A DNA stretch of 8,042 bases from an uncultured Acidimicrobiales bacterium (GTDB lineage: Bacteria > Actinomycetota > Acidimicrobiia > Acidimicrobiales > SZUA-35). The stretch covers positions 1-8,042 of the forward strand of contig CALLIQ010000689.1 in NCBI GenBank assembly GCA_938008925.1, read 5' to 3'. Below are positions 1-6,383 of this stretch, piece after piece (position 1 is the stretch's first letter; each line of letters opens with the position of its first letter). A program made the translations under genes and the position numbers. The notes beneath the pieces are model-generated. The model was not told where the DNA came from, ran no database searches, and was given only the letters and a program-made list of their open reading frames with translations.

Positions 1-1
1 C

Positions 2-1213
2 TTGCACGCAGACCTCGATGCCTTCTATGCGTCGGTCGAACAACGCGACGCTCCCGAGCTCAGGGGCAAACCGGTGATCGTCGGTGGCGGCGTCGTGCTC
101 GCAGCCAGCTACGAAGCAAAGGCGAGAGGCATCAAGACCGCCATGGGCGAGAAGGTGGCGAAGCGCCTGTGCCCGGATGCGATCATCGTGCCGCCCCGCA
201 TGGAGGCCTATGCCGAGGCCAGCAAGGCGGTGTTCGAGATCTTCCACGACACGACGCCGCTCGTGGAGGGGATCTCGATCGATGAAGCGTTTCTCGACGT
301 CACCGGACTTCGCCGCCTCGTCGGCGATGGCACCTCCATCGCGGCCACACTTCGAACCAGGGTGCTCGACGACGTCGGGCTGGTGATCAGCGTCGGTGTC
401 GCATCGACGAAGTTTCTGGCGAAAGTCGCCAGTGGCGTCTCGAAACCCGATGGCCTGCTGGTGGTCGAGCCGGGCAAAGAGCTCGAGTTCCTCCACCCGC
501 TCCCGGTCCAGCGACTGTGGGGCGTTGGACCAAAGACAGCCGCGAAGCTCGCCGACCGGGGCATCACGCACGTCCACCAGGTGGCCGCGACCGAACTCGA
601 CCAGTTGACCAACTGGCTCGGCACTGGATCGGGCCGCCACATCCACTCGCTGTCGCACAACCGCGACGCCCGGCGCGTCGACACCGGTCGCCGGCGGCGC
701 TCGATCGGCTCGCAGCGCTCGTTCCCCGGTGGCGGTCGAACCCATCAAGAGGTCGACGGCATGCTCCTCGACGTCGTCGACCGGGTCGCCGGGCGGCTCC
801 GACGCTCGAAACTCCTCGCCCGCACGGTCACGGTTCGGCTCCGCACCACCGAGTTCGCGCCAAAGACTCGATCGCGCACGCTCCCCCACCCAACGGCGGA
901 AACCGCGACGATTCTCGTCACGGCGCGTGAGTTGCTGAGCGACTACCGAGCCGAAGTGGGCTCGGCCGGCCTCACCAAGGTCGGCCTCTCATTGAGCGGA
1001 CTGGGACCCGACTCAGCCATCCAACTCGCTCTGCCGTTCGACACCGCCGGGCCTCGGTCGGCCGTCGCCGTCGATCGCGATGGAGCGGTCGACGCCGTGA
1101 GAGAGCGCTTTGGGGGCGGCTCGATCGGCCGAGCCGGCGGGTCAAAGGGTTGGTTCGACCCGAGCGCGCTCCAAGAGGCCACGATCGGTGGCCAAGCGGT
1201 CGGCGAAGGCTGA
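2..1213 (+). CDS. dinB: DNA polymerase IV (Y-family, DinB type), 5'-truncated by the window edge
   Basis: Error-prone Y-family polymerase for translesion synthesis. 403 residues are visible. The first codon, TTG, is most likely an internal Leu of the usual ILHxDxDAF start, so only a few N-terminal residues lie outside the window. Visible motifs, numbered from that codon: HADLDAFYASVEQRD at 2-16 with metal-binding Asp and Tyr9 as the likely steric gate; YEAKARGIKTAM at 37-48; the catalytic SIDEAFLD at 92-99 (Asp94, Glu95); SVGVASTKFLAKVASG at 130-145; a helix-hairpin-helix LWGVGPKTAAKLADRGI at 172-188; then the little-finger domain, about 233-340. QLALPF at 341-346 resembles a beta-clamp-binding peptide and is followed by a tail of about 57 residues. 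The last 23 codons and the stop overlap the argH 3' end on the other strand. Family assignment is secure; the choice among DinB paralogues is not tested. Confidence 0.95.
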   Translation: MHADLDAFYASVEQRDAPELRGKPVIVGGGVVLAASYEAKARGIKTAMGEKVAKRLCPDAIIVPPRMEAYAEASKAVFEIFHDTTPLVEGISIDEAFLDVTGLRRLVGDGTSIAATLRTRVLDDVGLVISVGVASTKFLAKVASGVSKPDGLLVVEPGKELEFLHPLPVQRLWGVGPKTAAKLADRGITHVHQVAATELDQLTNWLGTGSGRHIHSLSHNRDARRVDTGRRRRSIGSQRSFPGGGRTHQEVDGMLLDVVDRVAGRLRRSKLLARTVTVRLRTTEFAPKTRSRTLPHPTAETATILVTARELLSDYRAEVGSAGLTKVGLSLSGLGPDSAIQLALPFDTAGPRSAVAVDRDGAVDAVRERFGGGSIGRAGGSKGWFDPSALQEATIGGQAVGEG

Positions 1214-2548
1214 CAGCTGCGGCACGACTGCGGCGGCAGACCCAGCGCCCGGAGAGGTGCGCTGCGCGACCGACGCTCCCGGTTCGAGCAAAGCGGCCGC
1301 GTCGGGGCCCAGCTCTGGATGAGCGGCGACGAGTTCGGTCAGCGGCGCCTCACCGGCGAGTGCCCGCCGCACGAGTTCGCCGACCACGCCGTGAGCGGAG
1401 CGGAACGGCATCCCGGAGCGGACGAGGAACTCCGCGAGATCGGTTGCCGCCGAGTACGGGTTGTCGGCTTGGGCTGCCATCGCATCGGTCTCGAACGTGA
1501 TCGTCTCGACCATGCCGGACAGAGCCAGCAACGTGAGGCGGATGGTGTCGCAGGAGTCGAAGAGCGGCTCTTTGTCCTCCTGCATGTCCTTGTTGTAGGT
1601 CAGCGGCAGGCCCTTGAGGGTGGTGAGGAAACCGGTGAGATTGCCGACCAATCGGCCGGCTTTGCCCCTCGCCAGCTCGGCGATGTCGGGGTTCTTCTTC
1701 TGCGGCATCATCGAGCTGCCGGTGGAGAATGCGTCGTCGAGGCTGACGAATCCGAACTCGGTCGACGCCCACAAGATCAGTTCTTCGCCGATGCGTGACA
1801 GGTGCACGCCGAGCAGCGACGTGAGAAACAGCGTCTCGGCGACGTAGTCGCGGTCGCTGACCGCATCGAGTGAGTTGTCGAACGGGCGGGCGAATCCGAG
1901 AGCGGCCGCGGTCTGGCTGGGTTCGATCGGCAACGACGATCCGGCGAGCGCACCAGCCCCGAGGGGCGAAACGTCGAGCCGCTCGAGACAATCGAACATC
2001 CGGCTGACGTCACGACTCAGCGCCCAGCCGTGGGCCAGCAGGTGATGCGACAGCGACACGCTCTGCGCCTGCTGGAGATGGGTGTAGCCGGGCAGATGGG
2101 CGTCACCGACCGTCCGGGCGTGGTTCAGGACGATGTCTTGGAAGTCGAGCACGAGACCGGCGAGATCGAGCAGCTCGGCTCGGGTCCACATCCGAACGTC
2201 GAGCGCGACTTGATCGTTGCGGCTCCTCGCGGTGTGGATCTTGCCGCCGGCATCGGGCGCGATCTCGGTGACCCGCCGCTCGACGGCGGTGTGGATGTCT
2301 TCGTCCGACGCAACCGCCTCGAAGCGGCCCTCGGCCATCTCGGCTTCGACGACATCGAGCGCGGCGAGAATCTCATCCCGCTCTGCATCGGTGAGCAAGC
2401 CGACGTCGGCGAGCATCGCGACGTGCGCCCGCGAGCCGGCGATGTCTTGGCGGAACATGCGTCGATCGAAGGGGAACGAGTCGTTCAGCGCTTGCAGCGC
2501 CTCGCTCGGCCCTCCGGCGAATCGGCCTTCCCACAGCTCACCTGCCAT
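1142..2548 (-). CDS. argH: Argininosuccinate lyase
   Basis: Cleaves argininosuccinate to arginine and fumarate, the last step of arginine synthesis; cytoplasmic, and a homotetramer in known members. At 468 residues it is full length for the family. Visible motifs: the N-terminal LWEGRFAGGPSEAL at 5-18, HTARSRNDQ at 105-113, GYTHLQQAQ at 154-162 with the conserved His157, and the fumarase/lyase superfamily signature GSSMMPQKKNPD at 277-288, which carries the catalytic serine. The ATG start lies 3 bases after the argG stop, with a GAGGA Shine-Dalgarno sequence 7 bases upstream inside the end of argG, so the two genes are almost certainly cotranscribed and probably translationally coupled. The 3' end converges on dinB and overlaps it by 72 bases. 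No terminator is visible at this end. Confidence 0.97.
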   Translation of the reverse strand: MAGELWEGRFAGGPSEALQALNDSFPFDRRMFRQDIAGSRAHVAMLADVGLLTDAERDEILAALDVVEAEMAEGRFEAVASDEDIHTAVERRVTEIAPDAGGKIHTARSRNDQVALDVRMWTRAELLDLAGLVLDFQDIVLNHARTVGDAHLPGYTHLQQAQSVSLSHHLLAHGWALSRDVSRMFDCLERLDVSPLGAGALAGSSLPIEPSQTAAALGFARPFDNSLDAVSDRDYVAETLFLTSLLGVHLSRIGEELILWASTEFGFVSLDDAFSTGSSMMPQKKNPDIAELARGKAGRLVGNLTGFLTTLKGLPLTYNKDMQEDKEPLFDSCDTIRLTLLALSGMVETITFETDAMAAQADNPYSAATDLAEFLVRSGMPFRSAHGVVGELVRRALAGEAPLTELVAAHPELGPDAAALLEPGASVAQRTSPGAGSAAAVVPQLSAFADRLATDRGLLERARVEPTL

Positions 2549-2551
2549 CGA

Positions 2552-3793
2552 TCAGTCCTCGCCGTAGAAGTGCGTGACGCCCCGGTTCTTGGCCAGCGTG
2601 CGCAAGCGAAGCGCGTTGAGCTTGATGAACCCGTCGGCGTCGGCCTGGTCATACGCGCCGCCGTCGTCTTCGAACGTGGCGATGTTCTCGTCGAACAGGG
2701 AATTGGGGCTCTGGCGTCCGACGACGTCGACGTTGCCCTTGTACAGCTTCACTCGCACGGTGCCGTTCACGACGTCCTGTGAGGAGTCGATCATGCCCTG
2801 GAGCATCTCGCGCTCGGGACTCCACCAGAAGCCGTTGTAGATGATGGTCGCGTAGCGCGGCATCAGCTCGTCCTTGAGGTGGGCGACTTCGCGATCGAGC
2901 GTGATGCTCTCGATGGCTCGGTGGGCCCGCAGCATGATCGTGCCGCCCGGCGTCTCGTACGCACCCCGACTCTTGATCCCGACGAAGCGGTTCTCGACGA
3001 TGTCGAGTCGACCGACGCCGTTCGCACCGCCGACGGCGTTGAGATGGGTGAGCACCTCGGCCGGCGACATCGCGACGCCGTCGATGGCGACGATGTCGCC
3101 CTGCTCGTAGCTGAGATCGAGATAGGTCGCCTCGTTCGGAGCAGCTTCGGGGCTGACCGACCAACGCCACATCTCGCTCGGGGGTTCGGTCCAAGGATCT
3201 TCGAGTGGGCCGCCCTCATAGGAGATGTGCAGGAGGTTGGCATCCATCGAGAACGGGCTCTTCTTGCCTCGCTTCTGCTCGATCGGGATCTCTCGCTCGG
3301 CGGCGTAGGCCATGAGCTTCTCGCGGCTCATGAGATCCCACTCGCGCCACGGGGCGATCACCTGGATGTCGGGGGCGAGGGCGTAGGCGCCGAGCTCGAA
3401 CCGCACCTGGTCGTTGCCCTTGCCGGTTGCGCCGTGGGAGATCGCATCGGCGTTGGTCTCAGCGGCGATCTCGACGAGACGCTTGGCGATGAGGGGGCGA
3501 GCGATCGATGTGCCGAGGAGGTATTCGCCCTCGTAGATCGTGTTTGCTCGGAACATCGGGAAGACGTAGTCCCGCACGAACTCTTCGCGCAGATCCTCGA
3601 TGAAGATGTGCTCGTCTGGCACCCCCATCTGCTTGGCCTTCGCTCGCGCCGGCTCGACCTCTTCACCCTGGCCGAGGTCGGCGGTGAAGGTGACGACGTC
3701 GCAGTCGTAGGTGTCCTTCAGCCACTGGAGAATGACCGAGGTGTCGAGACCTCCGGAGTAGGCCAGCACCACTTTGTCGATGGATGAGCTCAT
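2552..3793 (-). CDS. argG: Argininosuccinate synthase
   Basis: ATP-dependent ligation of citrulline and aspartate to argininosuccinate, releasing AMP and pyrophosphate; the penultimate arginine step. The 413 residues match the usual 400-415. Motifs: the N-type ATP pyrophosphatase loop AYSGGLDTS at 11-19; GTSIARP at 94-100; SHGATGKGNDQVRFE at 119-133; SPFSMDANLLHIS at 179-191; GRLDIVENRFVGIKSRG at 261-277; and YETPGG at 279-284. All are expected substrate-binding segments, and nothing essential appears to be missing. The ATG at 3793 gives a normal N-terminus (MSSSIDKVVLAYSGG) and has no separate Shine-Dalgarno sequence at normal spacing: upstream bases read TAGGGT, then CGGGGG, then ATG, which suggests a leaderless transcript. 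argH follows after 3 bases. In relatives argG normally follows argR directly; here about 3 kb intervene. Confidence 0.97.
   Translation of the reverse strand: MSSSIDKVVLAYSGGLDTSVILQWLKDTYDCDVVTFTADLGQGEEVEPARAKAKQMGVPDEHIFIEDLREEFVRDYVFPMFRANTIYEGEYLLGTSIARPLIAKRLVEIAAETNADAISHGATGKGNDQVRFELGAYALAPDIQVIAPWREWDLMSREKLMAYAAEREIPIEQKRGKKSPFSMDANLLHISYEGGPLEDPWTEPPSEMWRWSVSPEAAPNEATYLDLSYEQGDIVAIDGVAMSPAEVLTHLNAVGGANGVGRLDIVENRFVGIKSRGAYETPGGTIMLRAHRAIESITLDREVAHLKDELMPRYATIIYNGFWWSPEREMLQGMIDSSQDVVNGTVRVKLYKGNVDVVGRQSPNSLFDENIATFEDDGGAYDQADADGFIKLNALRLRTLAKNRGVTHFYGED
2556..2560 (-). promoter_or_regulatory. Shine-Dalgarno of argH inside argG
   Basis: On the minus strand GAGGA lies 7 bases before the argH ATG and is made from the last Glu-Asp codons of argG. 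Ribosomes finishing argG would stop on top of it, which fits coupled translation and supports the ATG at 2548 as the argH start. Confidence 0.75.
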
Positions 3794-3799
3794 CCCCCG

Positions 3800-3829
3800 A
3801 CCCTAGGAACTTGCGATCCGCAATCACAA
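3800..3829 (-). promoter_or_regulatory. Probable argGH promoter
   Basis: Read on the minus strand: TTGTGA (3829-3824, 4 of 6 to the -35 consensus), an 18-base spacer, then TAGGGT (3805-3800, TANNNT type), then 6 bases to the argG ATG. That spacing would place the transcription start at or next to the ATG, giving a leaderless mRNA. The gene needs its own promoter because the upstream neighbour is divergent. The -35 match is weak by itself; the -10 position is the stronger evidence. Confidence 0.55.
3811..3823. promoter_or_regulatory. Candidate operator, 13-bp palindrome in the argG promoter
   Basis: TTGCG-ATC-CGCAA is a perfect 5-3-5 inverted repeat lying wholly inside the spacer between the proposed -35 and -10 of argG, a classic position for repression. 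Its 13-bp size and 3-base centre resemble sites of Lrp/AsnC-family proteins, and such a gene is divergent next door. It does not look like a canonical ARG box built on TGAAT/ATTCA. The protein that binds it is inferred, not shown. Confidence 0.45.
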
Positions 3830-3846
3830 TGCGCAGATGGTGACCG

Positions 3847-3856
3847 TTGTGCACAA
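3847..3856. promoter_or_regulatory. 10-bp palindrome in the argG/lrp divergent region
   Basis: TTGTGCACAA is a perfect palindrome in the middle of the 103-base intergenic region. It lies about 34 bp centre to centre from both the TTGCG-ATC-CGCAA site and the ATCGTACGAT site. It may be a second operator for the same or another regulator. Short palindromes arise by chance, so support is modest. Confidence 0.3.
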
Positions 3857-3880
3857 TCGGTGAGCAGATCGACAACTCGT

Positions 3881-3896
3881 ATCGTACGATTCGCGC
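3881..3896 (+). promoter_or_regulatory. Probable leaderless promoter and palindrome of the lrp-like gene
   Basis: The perfect palindrome ATCGTACGAT (3881-3890) contains TACGAT at 3885-3890, 4 of 6 to the -10 consensus, exactly 6 bases before the ATG at 3897. Transcription would start at the ATG. No convincing -35 element and no Shine-Dalgarno sequence is present. Because the palindrome covers the -10, a protein bound there, possibly the gene product itself, would block transcription; autoregulation is common in this family. Confidence 0.5.
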
Positions 3897-4328
3897 ATGG
3901 CCACCCTCGACGACCTCGATCGCCGCCTCCTCACCGAGCTCCGCATCGACGGGCGAGCACCGGCCACGACGCTGGCCAAGCGGTTGGGCGTGGCACGGGC
4001 AACGGTCAACAGCCGCATCGAACGCCTCACGCGACAGGGCACGGTGCTCGGGTTCACGGTGCGCGTTCGAGACGATCACGACGCCGACGGCGTCCGAGCC
4101 ATGACCTTGATCGAAGTGCAGGGCCGATCGGCCAGCGACGTCATCACCACGCTCCAGGGCATCCCCGAGATCGCCGCTCTGCACACCACCAACGGCGGCT
4201 GGGATCTCGTCGCCGAGCTCCGAACGCGCGACCTGAGCGACTTCGACCGAGTACTCGGCGAGATTCGCTCCATCGAAGGCATCCGCAACAGCGAGACGAG
4301 CATTCTGTTGAGCTCGGTACTCAGGTAG
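3897..4328 (+). CDS. Lrp/AsnC-family transcriptional regulator
   Basis: A 143-residue DNA-binding protein with the standard two-domain plan. The N-terminal AsnC-type winged helix-turn-helix (about 3-60) shows LDRRLLTELRIDGRAP (7-22), LAKRLGVARATVNSRIERL (26-44) and G-VLGFTV (48-55). The C-terminal RAM ligand-binding and oligomerisation domain (about 68-140) contains the family segment GGWDLVAEL (100-108). Lrp/AsnC proteins usually bind an amino acid and control genes of its metabolism, often including their own gene. This one is divergent from argG across 103 bases with three palindromes, so control of argGH and of itself is a reasonable inference; the effector cannot be read from sequence. 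Length is typical. The 3' end faces the DUF2079 gene. I see no sign of transfer or damage. Confidence 0.93.
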   Translation: MATLDDLDRRLLTELRIDGRAPATTLAKRLGVARATVNSRIERLTRQGTVLGFTVRVRDDHDADGVRAMTLIEVQGRSASDVITTLQGIPEIAALHTTNGGWDLVAELRTRDLSDFDRVLGEIRSIEGIRNSETSILLSSVLR

Positions 4329-4340
4329 CGACTCAGCACC

Positions 4341-4397
4341 GTCAGCCACCGCCGCCAGCCGGTTCAGTCAGCCAGCTCCGTCAGCCAGCCAGCTCAG
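4341..4397. repeat. Short degenerate GTCAGCCAGC repeats between convergent genes
   Basis: The 69-base spacer between the lrp-like stop and the DUF2079 stop is built largely of repeats: GTCAGCCACC at 4341, and GTCAGCCAGC at 4367 and at 4380 (13-base period), with further CAGTCAG and CCAGC pieces to 4400. I see no clear hairpin with a T-run, so it is not an obvious intrinsic terminator. Slippage-type duplication is the simplest origin. Confidence 0.5.
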
Positions 4398-6023
4398 TCA
4401 GTCGGCCGGTGCGGTCCCCGGACGGTGAGCGACCACGATGTCCTCGGCGTTCATTTCGATCACCCAGTCCTCGGACTCCAAGATGATGTCGAGATGGCGG
4501 AGCGACTCCTCGCCGAGATGACGGCGATCGATGACGAGCCAGTCGATGGTCGAGGGGTCCGGAAGCCGGTTCGGATCGACGGCCCAGTTCGTGGATCGCC
4601 ACGGGTTCGGGAACCCATAGGCCTCGCTTCGATGCGCCAGCTGCGGTGCGAACGCGTACGTTGCCGAGATCGAGTCGTCGTCCGGGACGAGGGCGACCGC
4701 CTGCTCCATCAGCCCCTGCCGCGGATTGTCACCCTGCCACCACACGGCCGTCTCGTACTCGGCGCTGAATTGGGTGACGCCCCACGCCGCAGAGAACGAC
4801 AAGCTCATCGCGGCGATCAGGCCGACCAACCAAGGGCGTAGCGAGCGCCGAACCTGGCCGAGCCCCTCCACCATCGACACGCTCGCCGCGACGAGCGGCA
4901 TTGCCACGTAGTGGATTCGGTTCCCGGTGCTGAAGCCGTTGATCGTGAGGTGACTCGCCAGAAACTGCGGAATCGCCGTGAGGAGAGGAGCGGGCGAGAG
5001 GAACGAGACGAACCCGAACGGGGCCAGGAGATCTCGAGCGTCGCCGAGCGCGTGCTGGCGGTACAGGACCGACGTGACGTCAGCGGGGTCGGTCACGGCT
5101 CGCAGCGCAACGTCGGCGGGCGAGTTGCCGAGCTCGCCGTAGAGGCCGCCGTAGAACACCTCGCCGCCGTTCATCGCGGGAAGCACGACCTCGGTCGCCA
5201 GGGCGAAGTATGCGGCACACCCGAAGAACGTGACGAGGCCAACGCGTCGATCGCCTCTGGCCGCGACGATCAGACCCATGATGGCGGCAGCCATCGCCAC
5301 GTCTTCCTTCCAGGCGACGGCGAACACGACCCACCCGGCAAAGGCACGCCAACGCTGTTCCGATGCGGCGAGCCAGGCGAACAGCATCGGCGTGATCGCC
5401 ATCACCTCGGGGTGGAACGTCTCTTGGAGCAGCCACTGCGACGAGTAGTGGACGAGGAACGCGCCACCGATCACGGCCGCTAGCCACTCGTTGTCGAGAT
5501 GGGGTTTGGCCATCCGATAGATCGGAATCGCTCCGAGCGCGAGGGCGACCACCATCGCCACGTTCAGCGTGTTCGCTCCCGCTCCCAGCCAATAGGCGGG
5601 CACGAACAGCAACATCGCCGGCTCGAAGTGGTGGCCCCAGAAGTCGAGGCCGCGCAGTGTGATGAACGACTCGCCACGACTCAGGAGCCACACCGCTTGA
5701 TCGAAGATCCCGAGGTCGTAGTCATAGGTGGCGAAGCGTCGTTCGCGGATGATCAGGTAGTACGAGAACAACGCGATGTACGCGGCCATGAACGAGCCGA
5801 GCACGTGCGGCGCACGCACCCACGACAGCTTGTGCGTCTCCGTCTCGCCAGCGCTCGGCTTGTCCGGCAACCCGTCGTTTCGCCGTTCGATGGCACGTCG
5901 GGTGGATCGACGGGCCCGGGCTGCGGCGGCGCGACGAACGGGCGCGTTCTCACGCTGCTCGCGACCGCGCTCGCGACTCTGCTCGCTCTCGACCGTTTCG
6001 ACGCCGGCCGCGCCATCGACCAT
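4398..6023 (-). CDS. DUF2079 family multi-pass membrane protein
   Basis: A 541-residue predicted inner-membrane protein. Residues 1-70 are hydrophilic and Arg-rich (RRAAAARARRSTRRAIERR at 30-48), probably a cytoplasmic tail. From about 73 come roughly 9-11 membrane segments (for example 73-92, 152-169, 207-219, 261-283, 396-416), then a soluble C-terminal part from about 417. Family-type motifs: YDLGIFDQAVW (102-112) after the first helix, HHFEP (131-135), ETFHPEVMAI (201-210), WKEDVA (238-243) and HYVAMPLVAA (371-380). DUF2079 proteins resemble GT-C glycosyltransferases, so a lipid-linked sugar transferase role is possible, but no substrate is known or visible here. ATG 6023 has only a weak AGGA 4 bases upstream; GTG at residue 68 is an alternative start. 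It faces the lrp-like gene at its 3' end and diverges from the 85-residue gene. Confidence 0.85.
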   Translation of the reverse strand: MVDGAAGVETVESEQSRERGREQRENAPVRRAAAARARRSTRRAIERRNDGLPDKPSAGETETHKLSWVRAPHVLGSFMAAYIALFSYYLIIRERRFATYDYDLGIFDQAVWLLSRGESFITLRGLDFWGHHFEPAMLLFVPAYWLGAGANTLNVAMVVALALGAIPIYRMAKPHLDNEWLAAVIGGAFLVHYSSQWLLQETFHPEVMAITPMLFAWLAASEQRWRAFAGWVVFAVAWKEDVAMAAAIMGLIVAARGDRRVGLVTFFGCAAYFALATEVVLPAMNGGEVFYGGLYGELGNSPADVALRAVTDPADVTSVLYRQHALGDARDLLAPFGFVSFLSPAPLLTAIPQFLASHLTINGFSTGNRIHYVAMPLVAASVSMVEGLGQVRRSLRPWLVGLIAAMSLSFSAAWGVTQFSAEYETAVWWQGDNPRQGLMEQAVALVPDDDSISATYAFAPQLAHRSEAYGFPNPWRSTNWAVDPNRLPDPSTIDWLVIDRRHLGEESLRHLDIILESEDWVIEMNAEDIVVAHRPGTAPAD

Positions 6024-6064
6024 CTGGTCCTATCGGCCCACCGAATCCGCTTTGGAGTGATCGG

Positions 6065-6080
6065 TCGATCCGAGAATCGA
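6065..6080. repeat. Inverted repeat in the DUF2079/85-residue gene intergenic region
   Basis: TCGAT, six bases, ATCGA forms a 5-6-5 inverted repeat in the 83-base region between the two divergent starts, 15 bases upstream of the proposed -10 of the 85-residue gene. A regulator site is possible, but TCGA and GATC words are common throughout this DNA, so chance is likely. Confidence 0.2.
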
Positions 6081-6094
6081 TGGCGTCGGCCGCC

Positions 6095-6106
6095 TAGGTT
6101 GGCGAC
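6095..6106 (+). promoter_or_regulatory. Probable leaderless promoter of the 85-residue gene
   Basis: TAGGTT at 6095-6100 is followed by exactly six bases and then the ATG at 6107, the same geometry as at argG and the lrp-like gene. No Shine-Dalgarno sequence precedes the ATG and no -35 element is recognisable. Confidence 0.45.
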
Positions 6107-6364
6107 ATGGCGACTCCCGAAGAGATCGAAGAGGCGAAGAACAAGCTGATCAGCGAGCACGCTGAAGTGATGGAGAGCCTCGGTGAGGTCTGGGTCAAGG
6201 TCGAGGCCGTCCGAGCCGCGACCCCGACCGACGAAGTCCACGATCTGCTGCTCGAGCTCGAGAAGGCCGTCAAGGAGGCACGAGACGGCGGCGTGATCGG
6301 ATCCGGTGCGAACGATCACCGACGAGCGTTGAAGAAGTACACCAAGCTCGTCGCCGAGGGCTGA
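6107..6364 (+). CDS. Small charged helical protein, function unknown
   Basis: 85 residues, not recognised. The composition is rich in Glu, Lys, Ala, Val and Leu with no Cys, no membrane segment and no signal peptide, so it should be cytoplasmic. Predicted helices by eye: about 4-37 (a long heptad-like run from EEIEEAKNKLISEHAEV), 42-60 (EVHDLLLELEKAVKEARD) and 70-83, with a Gly-rich turn GGVIGSGA at 61-68. This suggests a small helical bundle or coiled-coil dimer. Support for its reality: an ATG preceded by TAGGTT at leaderless spacing, coding-like composition over the full length, and neat packing between neighbours (19 bases before the convergent lipoprotein stop, 83 bases from the divergent DUF2079 start). 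No metal-binding or enzyme motif is visible. Confidence 0.7.
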   Translation: MATPEEIEEAKNKLISEHAEVMESLGEVWVKVEAVRAATPTDEVHDLLLELEKAVKEARDGGVIGSGANDHRRALKKYTKLVAEG

Positions 6365-6383
6365 GATCGCGAGCCGAAGCCCG

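Noticed and set aside
2..4. TTG as the true start of dinB
   Set aside because: Pol IV proteins normally have a few residues before HxDxDAF, with Ile-Leu just before His, so the gene most likely begins outside the window.
2030..2782. 250-codon + strand open frame across the argH/argG junction
   Set aside because: In-register antisense shadow of two strong genes, with no recognisable domain and no initiation signal.
2879..3787. Long + strand open frame (302 codons) opposite argG
   Set aside because: It is in exact antisense codon register with argG, where GC-rich codon bias removes stops. The product shows no family motifs, and argG is fully convincing.
3663..4349. 228-codon minus-strand open frame opposite the lrp-like gene
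   Set aside because: Antisense-register shadow that also runs through the promoter region and into the argG 5' end.
4911..6149. Open + strand frames of 190 and 216 codons opposite the DUF2079 gene
   Set aside because: Both are in antisense register with the membrane protein; they read as low-complexity charged sequence, and the minus strand carries the family motifs.
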